This document shows positions 1-10,730 of a DNA stretch of 64,000 nucleotides, one piece after another (the stretch's first letter is position 1; each line of letters opens with the position of its first letter). This DNA is from Rheum nobile (Eukaryota > Streptophyta > Magnoliopsida > Caryophyllales > Polygonaceae), in NCBI GenBank assembly GCA_027886185.1, contig WOAB01000501.1:1240001-1304000 (forward strand), in the 5' to 3' direction. The notes beneath the pieces were generated by a model, which did no database searches, had not been told where the DNA came from, and was given only the letters and a program-made list of their open reading frames with translations. A program made the translations under genes and the position numbers.

Positions 1-1812
1 CGATTTGTGTGGTCATCTCGACCTTGTTTCGATCCGTTTTCAGGAGATTCCTAGAGCTTGTTGGTAGCTTAAGAGGGTGGTAGACTCGAACCAAGAAGAA
101 TCGAAGCCTAAAGGGGTCGATTTGGGTGAGTTCTCCTCATTGCCGCCTCTGCCTTCGCCCTGCCTGTGCACCGCGCCCAGCGGCCGAGCGCCTGCCGCCC
201 CAGCGGTAGCCTTGCCAAGGGTGTGTCGTGGTGTTTTGGCATGGGTCGAGCCTCGTTCCTTGATTCATTTCGTATTCCATTAGATTCGTATATATAGATA
301 TTGAATCTAATATTAGGGTCTTGTTATGGGTCGTTCCATATGGATTTATTATCCAGGATCTGTTCCCATTCCAGACTCGGAAACCCTTTAATTCTAAGCG
401 TGCGAAGCTTTTGTCGGATCTAAGGCAAGTGGCGGTTCGCTCTTGCTTATCATTCCATATTTCCATTAATTATCAATTGCTTAATTGTTAATTAATTTGG
501 AATGAATATTGTTTATGTCTGGGATCAGTTTGATAACTGTTTTGGAAAAATAAAAGATTATATTATAATAGGTTGTATATCTACTAGAACAACGCTATTA
601 TATATATATACCTAGATTGAAATATATCTATTATGTTAGCCTTGATGGCTTTAATATGATTATTTGACTGTTCTGAACTGTTTAGTTAGAACGAGTATTC
701 GTAGGAACGTTACTGAGGCCCTGGAGTCCAGTCGTTTCTTTATAATCAGGTAGAGAGGTGGCTCGTCCCCACCTAATACCAATTGGATGGTCATGACCTA
801 CCTCTTTACTCGGGTGAAGAGGTGGTGCACTTAAACAGTGTCACAAATCTTAGGAGTGTTCCCAAAAGATCTCTCGTCTCGGGACGAGCTGATCATAAAA
901 GTTTATAACATAATGTGTGTTTTGGAATTAAATAAGATAAGTGCCCGAGTGCACATAATTAATGTACCCTGGCGAGTAGTACAACTAAGTGATAGTGCAG
1001 CTAGGAAACTCGTCCTGACTTGAATGTAGTATGTTCTCTTTCCAATCTGGATTCGTATTATGCGGTGATTCGCATTATACGGTGAGGTTGGTCGTGAACC
1101 GAAGCATCTCAGTCAGCTTTTAAATCATTATTGAGTGATTCTTTAAATGTTCCAGACTTGTCATATTTCCTTAAGACTCAATCTCTTGGAGTCTCTTTCG
1201 GGTCGGTCTCTGTGGAGATTCAGTCTTCCAGAGTCGTCTCTTCTGCATACCTCTTGTTATTATTCCGTGAAAGTGTCGGGTTATGTATCGTCCCTTCGGT
1301 TATCATTCGAGGGACAATGATAGTAAACGGTTACGATCACTCGAACCACTCTGCTTTTTACCCTTGCTAGTCTATTCAAGTAGACTAACCCACGAACATT
1401 GTTCTCCGCATGTGGGCTGGTGTCATCCGTTCGATTCGGCATATCAGATAGAACGCAGATATGAGGAGACTAGATTGACTATGAAGATGACGGTTGTTTT
1501 GATGTTTTAATGTTTTAATGATTTTAATCGGGTTGAGATCCTTGGGCAGGTGATCATAGAGATCACAACCCTTTTTGTAATATTTTAAGAAAGACTTCCG
1601 CTGTGTTTGATTTAACTCTGTATATTTGTCCTATTCGGGATTGGGATGTAATCCCGGGATTCATGATTTAATTAAATATTACAATGATTTTATATCATTT
1701 GTATTTCATGATTTGTGTATTTCCGGTAAAGCCTTGGGTGGCTTCGATAAGGAACACCGAGGTCACTGGCGGTAATACCCTTCCAAATGGGTTACGATTT
1801 GGGGGTGTTACA
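1..1812 (+). mobile_element. Partial Gypsy (Tekay/Del-like) LTR, family A
   Basis: The left part lies outside the window. The right end reads GGGGGTGTTACA at 1812, the same terminus as the minus-strand LTRs at 5879, 7150, 10269 and 12642. The last ~100 bp (GGTAAAGCC...GGTAATACC...TTTGGGGGTGTTACA) and a middle block around 260-340 match those copies. It sits inside the 3' internal region of the next element, so it is a later insertion, probably a solo LTR; the 5' target duplication cannot be seen. Short open frames here are not credible genes. Confidence 0.75.
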
Positions 1813-2039
1813 TAAGGAGGACTCGGGTAGGCCACTCTGGAGCGATAAGGAGCTAGATTGGAGTTAAGATTAGAATTATCTTTGTATCACTTGTTTTGGT
1901 TGTCTGGAGCTTATTGTTGAATTTTTGTAGTTGCTGGTGTCATATTTTCTTATACTTTCTGAGACCTTGGTGTTGATTGAGAGAGTAGGTTTTTCTTTAG
2001 CTTACTCGGGACGAGTAAAGGTCTAAGTATGGGGGAATT
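1813..2039 (+). mobile_element. 3' internal end of a Tat/Athila-like Gypsy element with polypurine tract
   Basis: Non-coding sequence that ends in a purine-rich tract (TATGGGGGAATT, 2029-2039) directly in front of the LTR beginning TGATAGGTGTC. This is the usual layout of the 3' untranslated internal end plus PPT. The rest of the element lies beyond the Gypsy LTR to the left and outside the window. Confidence 0.55.
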
Positions 2040-3405
2040 TGATAGGTGTCATTTCATGCACCTTTACTAGCAATTATTAGCATGATTTGGAGGAGTTTAT
2101 GATTAGTTTTGAGGCTAAGTCTGTAATCCAGAAGTTGTGGAGAGAAGTGAAGATATACCAGGATTTACAGCTTAGATGAGATGATGAGGATGGAGAAGGA
2201 TCTGCTGGAGTTTAACTGGAGAAGACTACCAACACTTGGTAGTAATGAAGAGCAGCAGAAGAGAAGAAGAGAAGAGGAGCTGAAGGAGTGGGCGATTTCA
2301 CCGCCCCACGCCAGAGCCACCGCGACCCGGCGGTGGTTCTCAGAGAAGATTGAGGGTCGCGCCAAGAGGAAGCCACCGCCCCGCGGTGGGAGCCTGACGC
2401 CCCGCGGTGGATCTCATCGCACCGCGGTGGCCGTGTTAAATGTCGTGCGTCCAGAAGACATTTATTTCCTTTATTTAATTTCGGACTTTGTTATTTTATT
2501 ATTTTGTTTCCTTTGTTATTTGGCATTAGGTTAACTTTATTTTCCAAAACCTATTTAAGTCTTCTTTCTAGGTTAAGAGGCAGAGACTACTTTTCACTTT
2601 ACTTCGTACGCAGTTTTACTTTTCATTAGGTTTTCATTCTCATCTGAATGGAGAACTAACTTCCATTTTGTTCTACTAGACGTTTGAAGCAATACAGCTG
2701 ATGTGTTTGTGAGATTTCTATTCCTTGTTCTTATTCTTATAAGTGTTGGTTTGATTCTCTTGGTAATATTGAATACTGATTTATTGTTATTCTTCATAGC
2801 CTGATCAACTAGGTTGAATACTTTTTATCAATTACTAGGATTTGCATATAGTGGAATACGAGTGCATATCTAGTAGCGTACACGATTGTTGCGTATAGTG
2901 GAATACGAGCACGCAATCGTGAGTGAGAATCATTTGCATGTTAAGTAGTAAGGAAGCACCTTCTATTTGCATGTATCATATATCCTTGTGTGCATTGCTA
3001 TTGTTGTGTTAGTGGTAAAGTACACCGACAACTGTGAGAATCGGAGGTACTTTTCCATTGATGTAGTGATAAGTCTATCAACAACTGTGAGAATTGGTAG
3101 TACTTAAGTTCAGGGTGGGAACAACTATAAGAATAAAAAAAGAACTTGGATTGAATAGATTTATGTGATCAAATATCTCTGTATTGTGGATCTCGTTCTA
3201 GTAGGACTACTTTCCCCATCATATTTTCTCATCAACTAAACTTGTTTGCTTTGCTCTGCTTGATTACTAAAACCCCCCTTTATTGTTACTTGTCAATCAC
3301 AATTGCATACTGCATCAGATCTTCCATGTGGGTTCGACCCTTAATTGCTTACTATACATCTGTTTAGTAGGTTTGTTAGGACATTTACTTTGACTAGGCT
3401 AATCA
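2040..3405 (+). mobile_element. Tat/Athila-like LTR (3' LTR)
   Basis: Starts TGAT right after a PPT and ends ATCA, a 4-bp perfect inverted terminus, giving 1366 bp. The region near 3328 (GTGGGTTCGACC) resembles the 3' part of plant Tat-group LTRs. A GC-rich palindromic block occupies about 2296-2430 and contains repeated CCACCGC/GCGGTGG words. Two similar stretches (GTATAGTGGAATACGAG) occur near 2838 and 2895. Lineage is from memory of family style, not from a search. Confidence 0.55.
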
Positions 3406-3412
3406 ACGATAT

Positions 3413-3563
3413 TTGCATTGCGCATTTCTAGCCCCGTCACATGCCGCCTACCGCGCCGGCCCTGAAGAGACCCAGGAGTTGCAGCGCCAGGTGCAAGAGC
3501 TCTTGGATCGTGGCTACGTGAGGGAATCCCTAAGCCCTTGCACTGTGCATGTGATCCTTGTGC
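3413..3563 (+). pseudogene. Fragment of a Gypsy reverse transcriptase N-terminus
   Basis: About 50 codons resemble the start of a Ty3/Gypsy RT: an AAYR segment, then EETQELQRQVQELLDRGYVR, then ESLSPCTV and VPK. No primer-binding site or gag-pol context adjoins the neighbouring LTR, so it is a separate scrap. It stops abruptly at VPK (3564-3569), where a 43-bp copy of hAT sequence begins. Confidence 0.7.
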
Positions 3564-3606
3564 CCAAACTTTCTAGCATATTCTTTTCAATACTTAAAGT
3601 AGCCAA
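3564..3606. repeat. 43-bp copy of hAT sequence used as junction filler
   Basis: These 43 bases are identical to 3756-3798 in the hAT coding region and in the same orientation. They join the Gypsy RT scrap to hAT 3' flanking sequence. The words CCAAA at the left edge and CCAATCTTT at the right edge occur on both sides of the joins, as expected for microhomology-mediated templated repair. Confidence 0.8.
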
Positions 3607-3693
3607 TCTTTAGCATTCTCGGGAATAATCAATACTCCATGACACCATTCATCACCAATCTTTCACCTGTAAATAAAAAAATCAAGTAAATGA

Positions 3694-5878
3694 TCATGTA
3701 AAACGATTTCTTCGAGCATTCCTGGATGCAAAGTCATCAATAATAGTATCGATATCCAAACTTTCTAGCATATTCTTTTCAATACTTAAAGTAGCCAAAC
3801 CATTCAACCTTTCATGTGACATAGATGACCTTAAATAGGTTTTCAATAACTTTAACTTGGAAACACTTCTTTCAGTTGATGCTACAGTTATAGGAACAGT
3901 CAATAAAATACGATAAGCAATTGAAACATTTGAATAACAATCTACAGCTTTAACAAATTCAAGAATTTCAATAGTTGACATATCCACATTAGGTAAACAC
4001 ATTTGTAACACTTTCAATTCTGAAAAAAGTTTATCTAAATCAACATCTGACACATTGTTATGAGTAAAAGTAGTATGAAATCTTACACAACATTCTCTAA
4101 GCTCATTATCATTCAACATCTTTAAGTTCTTTGAAGTAAGTAAAAATCCAAAAATACTTTCAAACATCTTTAGTTGCTCAAATCTAGTTTTTAATGAAGC
4201 AATTGACATGTCTACAATAACAAGAAAATAATTAACTCTAAAGGACTCCTCAGGTGATTGCATTTCTTCCTCGTGCTCATGTTCATAAAAGTGTTTTTTT
4301 TTCTAAACATTCGACGTTTTGTTTGAAAAGTAGGCTCTATATTTAAATCTAATGCGAGTTCAGTGTTCACACTCAAGACAAACCCTTCATTTCTATAAGT
4401 TTCAAAATATGACATTACACCTTCCAATTGTGTTACCGTAGAGTCAAGACTTAGATTGCAGCTTTTTACTAACCATATTTATAGCAAGTAAAATGTCATA
4501 CCAGATAACCATGCCAAGTAAAAACTCAAAATTTTCAATTACAGTTGCCAAACTTTCAGCTTCACTTTTTGACTTGGCATCATCACAAGATGTACACAAT
4601 TCCGATAAAGCCAATACTATTCCAAAAGCTTGAAATCTAATTGCCTTAACACTTTTTATTCGACTCTCCCAACGAGTATTACATAAAGATTTCAATGTTA
4701 AGCTCGGGACATTATAGAGTAAAATCTTGTATCTTTTAGGAGAACTCGAAAATAATGTATATATGCGTTGTATAACTCCAAAACATGAAATAGCTTTAAC
4801 ACAAGAATGTGCCATATCACTAAGTGTAAGATTAAGAATATGACAAGCACATGGCATATATAATGCTCTTGGATTTATTTCAAGCAATCTCTTTTGAACT
4901 CCTTGGTGTTTCCCTTTCATATTAGAGCCATTGTCATACCATTGTCCCCTCACATCATCAAAATTAAGATCAAGAGTCTTAAATGCATTAATTAATTCAT
5001 TAAAGAGTCCTAGCCCAAATGTATTATTCACAACCAAAAACTCTAAAAAGTACTCCTCTATTTGTATTTTGCCATTTGACATATTCAAACATCGTACTAT
5101 TAAAGTCATTTGTTCTTGATGACTCAAATCTGGGGTACAATCAAGAATTACAGAAAAGTATTTTGCCCTTTTGATGAGTCGTATGATAGAACTCTTAACA
5201 CTATGAGCCAAAAGAGAAATCAACTCATTCTGAATTTATTACCCAAATAATGATGATGAATCTCATGATTTTGAATGCGTCTAATATGATCTTGCATAAT
5301 CAAATCAAATTCTGCAATCATCTCAACCAATCCTAAAAAGTTACCATTACTCTCTTGGTAAAGTTTCTCATTTGATCCTCGAAAAGCTAAATGATTTTTT
5401 TCAAGACATTTGACAACATAAACTATCCTCCGTAAAATATTTCTCCACCGCTCTTTCTCCTTTGTAATTTCTTGTTGCAAATCTTTATCAATTGTTTGAT
5501 TTTTGTCCAGCCTCATTCTTAATTCATTCCAAGTGTTCATGTTAGTCATATGCTCAACATTATTCTCATGTTGTCCAAGTCTATCACTAAGATGCTTTCA
5601 ATCTTTTGTATCCATCATTTGCTAATAAGCTTTTGTTACCAGTTGATTTAAACATCTTACAACAAAAACAATATATTTTATCCACATGCTTCGAGTAAAC
5701 CAACCATTTTCTATCACTAGTCTCCCCATTACTTAACTTTCTAGAATAATAAGCATAAGAAAAACGCCTAAAAATATTATCTAAGGGAAACACAAGATTC
5801 AGTTCTCTAATAGGCCCCTTTTCAACTAAAATGTCTCTAGATTTATTGTCCAGATTTTCCCAATTTCTAGGATCATAT
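3694..5878 (-). pseudogene. hAT transposase (ZMYM1/TTF-type), C-terminal two thirds, broken
   Basis: Read on the minus strand from 5878 the frames give, in order: a YDPRNW motif followed by DNKSRDILVEKGP; a TTF-type segment with a CFCC cysteine cluster; a DUF4371-like segment with NTWNELRMRLDK; the RNase-H-like core with DCTPDLSHQEQMT and CACHILNLTL; and the hAT C-terminal dimerisation region with VPITVASTERSVSKLK. This is the order of plant zinc-finger-MYM-type-1-like hAT transposases. Frames change near 5585, 5222, 4430 and 4260, so no intact protein is made. The N-terminal part is displaced to 10436-10730 by the Gypsy insertion at 5879. A TTTTTTATTTACAG acceptor-like site follows the stop. 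Confidence 0.85.
5874..5878. repeat. Target site duplication CATAT, left copy
   Basis: CATAT directly precedes the LTR terminus TGTAAC and is repeated at 10431-10435 directly after the other end of the insertion. Removing the insertion plus one copy joins LDIY to DPRNW in one frame in the hAT gene. Confidence 0.9.
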
Positions 5879-7149
5879 TGTAACACCCCCAAATCGTAAC
5901 CCATTTGGAAAGGTATTACCGTCAATGACCTCGGTTTCCACACCGAAGCCACCCAGGCTTTACCGGTTTAAATACAAATCATAAACAACAATCATGATGT
6001 AAACACCAAAATCTTTGGTTAAAACATATGTCTGGGGATTACATCTCAATCCCCATAGGACAAGACAGAGTAATCAGCGGAAGTCTTTACAAAGTATAAA
6101 TACAAGGGTCTTGATCGTAATGATCACCCGCCAAGGATCGCAACCTGATAAATCCATTAAAACACCGTTTGCTTTTATAGTCGTTCTAGCCTTTGTTTCT
6201 CGGATTCTTATCTGATGTGCCGAATCGAACGGATGACACCAGCCAACCATGCAGAGAACAATTACGGTTGGTTAGTCTAATGAAAGACTATGCAAGGGTT
6301 ACAAGCAGATGGTTCGAGTAGTCGTATTAGGTTAGACTCATCGTTTCTCAAATAATAACCGATGACGATAGTCAACCTTCATACTTCTACTGGAATATAT
6401 CAAAAGGTATGATCAAGAGAAGATTCTGAAAGACCAAGTCTTACAGCAATCAACCCAAAAGAAGACTCCAATGAATTGAGTCTTATCGAAAGCATGACAA
6501 TGTTGGGGAACATAATAATCTCATACAAGCGTTCAAAAATGACTTGATGTTTCGGTTCACAACCAACCTCACCGCTTAACGCGAATCCAGGTTGGAAAGA
6601 GAACGGTACTCTGATCAAAGTCAAGACGAGCTTTCCTAGCTGCATTATTCCCTAGCTGTACTACTCGTCTGAGGTTTATTAATCATGTGCTACGACGGCA
6701 CTTATCTTATTTAATTCCAAAACGCGCATCACGTTATAGGCTTTTAAATATATGTTTCGCCATGAGGGACATATATTGAGTATATGTTTCGCCATGAGAG
6801 ACATATGTTTCGCCATGAGGGACATACTCCTAAAGGGATGTATCCCAAGATTTGTAGCACCCGCTAAGTGCCACAATCTCTATACTTAGCGTATAGAGAT
6901 CGGTCATGACCCACCGAATGATGTTAGGGGTTTTGCCGCCCTACACACCATTTAATATTATAAAGAAACGATTGGACGTCGAATAGTCCAACGTTCCTGA
7001 CTAATCGTGCTAACTAAACAGTTCAACACAATAATAATCATATCAAAGCCCTCCGGGCCATCATCATAATAATATAGATATTCATAATAGCGTTATTCTA
7101 ACAGATATACAACCTATTATAATATCATATTCTTTTCACATCCTTGCCC
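5879..7149 (-). mobile_element. Gypsy LTR family A fragment (3' portion of the LTR)
   Basis: Minus-strand copy of the LTR seen complete at 12642-14945. It matches from the terminus TGTAACACCCCC inward for about 1270 bp and stops at CACATCCTTGCCC, where a second LTR begins. In the complete copy that word continues TCCCGGCAATT. The U3 half is therefore missing here. Confidence 0.8.
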
Positions 7150-9684
7150 TGTAACACCCCTAAATTTCCACATTTGAAAGTATTACTGCCAGTGACCTCG
7201 GATATAACATCCCGAAGTCACCCCAGGCTTTTCCAAACGATATAACCATCAACAAACAACAATTATGATACAAAATATCATAACCTTCGATTAAAACCAT
7301 AGTCGTGGAATTTCAACACAATTCCAATACGACCAAATACATCAGAAATACATAATCAGAATCTTTACAACGGAAGTCTTAATGTCAAACACAAATAACA
7401 CAGCGGAAGTCTTGTAAATAAAGCATATTTAACACAACGGAAGTCTTTTAAACAAAGCGACAAAATAACTTGTCAAAACACCGTTCATCTTCATAGTCGT
7501 TCTAGCCTTCACGGAATAGCAGCATACCTGATGTGCCGAATCGAACGGATGACACCAGCCAACCATGCAAGGGAATAATTACGGTTGGTTAGTCTAATGA
7601 AAGACTATGCAAGGGAACAAAGCAGAGTGGTTCGAAGCAGTCGTATTAGGTTAGACTCATCGCTTCTCGAATAACAACCGATAACGATAGTCAACCATCA
7701 TACTCCTACTGGAATACATGAAAAGGCATGAACAAGAGAAGATTCTGGAGACCGAGTCTCACAGCAATCAATCCCAAAAGAAGACTCCAAATGAAATGAG
7801 CCTTATAGGAAGCATGACAAATGTTGGGAAACTTAATTTATATTATACACACAAGCGTTCAAAAGCTGACTTTAGATGTTTCGGCTCACGACCAACCTCA
7901 CCGCCCCAGAGCGAATCCAGATTGAAAAGAGAACTTTACTCTGATCAAAGTCAATACGAGTTTTTCTGGCTGCACTATTACCTAGTTGCACTACTCACCT
8001 GAGGGTATATTAATTATGTGTGCTAAAGCACTTATCTGATTTAATTCCAAAACCAAACCACACACCACATTATAAACTTTCATTATGATCTGCTCGTCCC
8101 GAGACGAGATATTTCCGGGGAGCATATCCCGAGATTTGCTCACGCGGTAAGTGTGACACTAGCTAAGTGCACCACCTCTATACTAAAGTATAGAGGCTAG
8201 TCATGACCCACCAAGGTATTAGGGACTAAAGCCCTTTTATTCATTAATTATTAAGAAACGACTGGACCTCCTGGGCCTCAGTAAACATTCCTACGAATAC
8301 TCGTGCTAACTAACAGTTCAACACAGTCATATATCACATCCAATCAAAGCCATCAAGGCCAACATCATAGATCTATCAATCTATATATATATATAACAAA
8401 ATAGCATTGCTACTAACAGTATATGCAACCTATTATAATCTTTTTATATGAAGTTCACCTTTAAAATCCATAACAAAACCATTATGAACATAATAGCGCT
8501 GTATCTAGCAATATACAACCTATTATAATAGCACTTATTTTATCAAATAATTTATCAAAACTGTTCCCAACTTAAACAGATGAATCATCCCAAATTAATT
8601 AACAACAAACAATTGATAATTAATGGAAGTATGGAATGATGAGCAAGAGCGAACCGCCACTTGCCTTAGATCCGACGAAAGCTTGAACAAAGCTTAAGAA
8701 CAACTGGTTCCTGGATCTGAAACAGGGACAGATCTGGAATAAAAATCCTTATGGAACGACCCATAATGAGACCCTAAGTTAGATTCAATATCTACATATA
8801 TGAATCTAAAAGAATAGGAAAAGAATTAAAGGATTCAAGCCTCGCCCAAAGCCAAACACCCAAGAACACACACTCGGACAAGCTCACCGCGGGTGCGGTG
8901 GAGCGCTTGCCGCGGGTGCGATGGATGCACAGAGGCGAGAAGCTTGACAGCGGCCATGGAGAAAACTTACCCAAATCGATTCGTTCGACTTCGATTTGTT
9001 CTTGGTTTGATCTTCAACCTTCTTATACTTCTAAACAACACTCAAGAGCACCTTTACCAGTCAAAAGGAAACTCCAAACACTCTCTCACAAAGCTCAAAA
9101 GCTTGCACAACAATGGAGAAAACAGAGGAGGAAGAAGAAGATAGAGCTGCACTTGCTTCTCCTCCACGAATTCTCTTCCTTTTATAGCCCAAGACAAGCC
9201 TCCTCCAAGGGGACAAGCAAGGGGACAAGGGAACAACAACCCACGAAGTCAAGGGAACAAGAGACAACAAGTGAATCAAGTGGCCAAAGAGATAAGACTG
9301 TCAGAAATCTTATCGAAAAGACGAAGCTGCCAGCGCTCGCCGCGGGTGCGGTCATGCTCTCACCGCGGGTGCGGTCGTGACCATCAGTAAATCGTCCTGA
9401 CTTCGACGGGGCCGTTCTCTCAACTCCGAACTCCAAATGAGATGATTCCAAATCGAGGAGTTAGATCTAGAAGTCTATTTTAATCCTTCCAAATTTCACA
9501 TTGTATGGATTATGGAATCAAGAGTTATGACGATTTTGCTAAAAGGTCGCCTTGTATGGGCGAGGAAAGTATGGGTACGAGTTCTTTTAACCCCGGGTTA
9601 AATATATTTGTACCCGAACATCCTTTTAGCCATACGGGCATAAGAAAAATTCCAAAATAACCTTATAAAATGCGGGATATTACA
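7150..9684 (-). mobile_element. Complete Gypsy LTR family B (3' LTR of the composite element)
   Basis: Bounded by TGTAACACCCC (7150) and GGGATATTACA (9684), 2535 bp, that is 5'-TGTAATATCCC...GGGGTGTTACA-3' on the minus strand. The outer ~160 bp match 10269-10430 almost exactly. It holds GC-rich CCGCGGGTGCGG palindromic words at 8880-8925 and 9335-9380. It differs from family A near the end (CGGATATAACATCCCG instead of CGGTTTCCACACCG). Confidence 0.85.
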
Positions 9685-10268
9685 TTACTACCCCCTTAAG
9701 AAAAGTTTCGACCCCGAAACTTGCATTAAGCCAAAGAGGATTCTGCCTTACTAACAAACTTATTATCCTTAGTCACTTCAAAAACAATCACAAAATCTTA
9801 ATCCTACGTTCCTCAAAACGTATCACACAAGATACTACTCTTATTTCCTCAAAAAGAGTGATACCACAAGTCTTATAACCTCAAAGCATAACAAGGAAAC
9901 CGGGACCTCAAGTCTAACTAGAGGTCCGCCATAACAGACTTAAGAGAAAGGCACGACTATGAACGGTTATAATTTTTCATTCGAAAATTCAGAGCCTTCG
10001 AAAATATTTCAAACGAGTGAAAATATTTCAAACCGGATCTGTAACATCACCAGGCCAAGCTACCCCAGCCACATCACACACCCAGCCACCCAACGGTACC
10101 GGTGCCGGTACTAGTGCCGCCCGTGAGTCCACAAGAGCCGTTTGAAAACATTTTCAAACAAAACGAGTAAATGGTTCATGAAATCCCAAACCCGTTTTAA
10201 AAACTTTCGGCTCTGATACCAAATCTGTAACAGAGCCTACGAAAACTTTTTAGCTCTGATACCAAATC
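9685..10268 (-). mobile_element. 584-bp internal region of a non-autonomous Tekay/Del-like element
   Basis: On the minus strand the segment opens with a primer-binding site and closes with a TTTCGGGGTCGAAAC block and the polypurine tract AAGGGGGTAGTAA next to the LTR start TGTAATATCC. That 3' end is typical of Tekay/Del chromovirus elements. No gag-pol coding is present, so replication would need proteins supplied in trans. A block around 10211-10232 duplicates the LTR end plus PBS. Confidence 0.75.
10253..10264 (-). other. Primer-binding site, initiator-Met tRNA type
   Basis: Reverse complement is TGGTATCAGAGC, four bases after the LTR end TGTTACA, the usual PBS for initiator methionine tRNA. 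A second copy, also preceded by TGTTACAGATT, lies at 10209-10220. Confidence 0.85.
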
Positions 10269-10430
10269 TGTAACACCCCCAAATTTCCACCTTTGAAAGT
10301 ATTACTGCCAGTGACCTCGGATATAACATCCCGAAGTCACCCCAGGCTTTTCCAAACGATATAACCATCAACAATTATGATACAAAATATCATAACCTTC
10401 GATTAAAACCATAGTCGCGGAATTTCAACA
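10269..10430 (-). mobile_element. 162-bp truncated 5' LTR of family B
   Basis: Matches the first 162 bp of the LTR at 7150 (the LTR 3' end on the minus strand) and stops at TTCAACA, so on the minus strand the element begins TGTTGAAATTCC. The host duplication CATAT follows at once, which implies this short end was already the terminus at integration. Confidence 0.8.
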
Positions 10431-10435
10431 CATAT
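10431..10435. repeat. Target site duplication CATAT, right copy
   Basis: Matches 5874-5878 and abuts the truncated LTR terminus. Confidence 0.9.
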
Positions 10436-10730
10436 ATATCTAAAGGAGGGGTGAATTGCTCATCAACATTTAAATTTCAACATTTTTCATATTATGTACA
10501 ACATCATGCTCACTGAAATGACTAATATCCTCATTGATCTGATTATTATCTATTACATTTTCATCGAAATGCTCCACATTGGGTACATCTAGTCCATTAG
10601 AACCTCATAATGACCCGTTTGTTTTAAGACAAACTTATCTATAGCTCCTTTTTGTGATTCTACGAATTTTTTAGCCAATTTTCTTTTGTTTTTGTTTTTG
10701 ATTTCCAAGTAAATGCGTTTTAGGCAACAT
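10436..10730 (-). pseudogene. hAT transposase N-terminal exon, broken
   Basis: Minus-strand reading from a possible ATG at 10730 gives PKTHLLGNQKQKQK, then after a frame change in the A-rich tract KKFVESQKGAIDKF, then after further changes NVEHFDENVIDNN and EQFTPPLDIYD. This is the usual basic N-terminus of ZMYM1-like hAT proteins (basic run followed by ESQKGA-DKF). It joins in frame to the copy at 5878 when the Gypsy insertion is removed. At least three frameshifts show it is dead. Confidence 0.8.
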
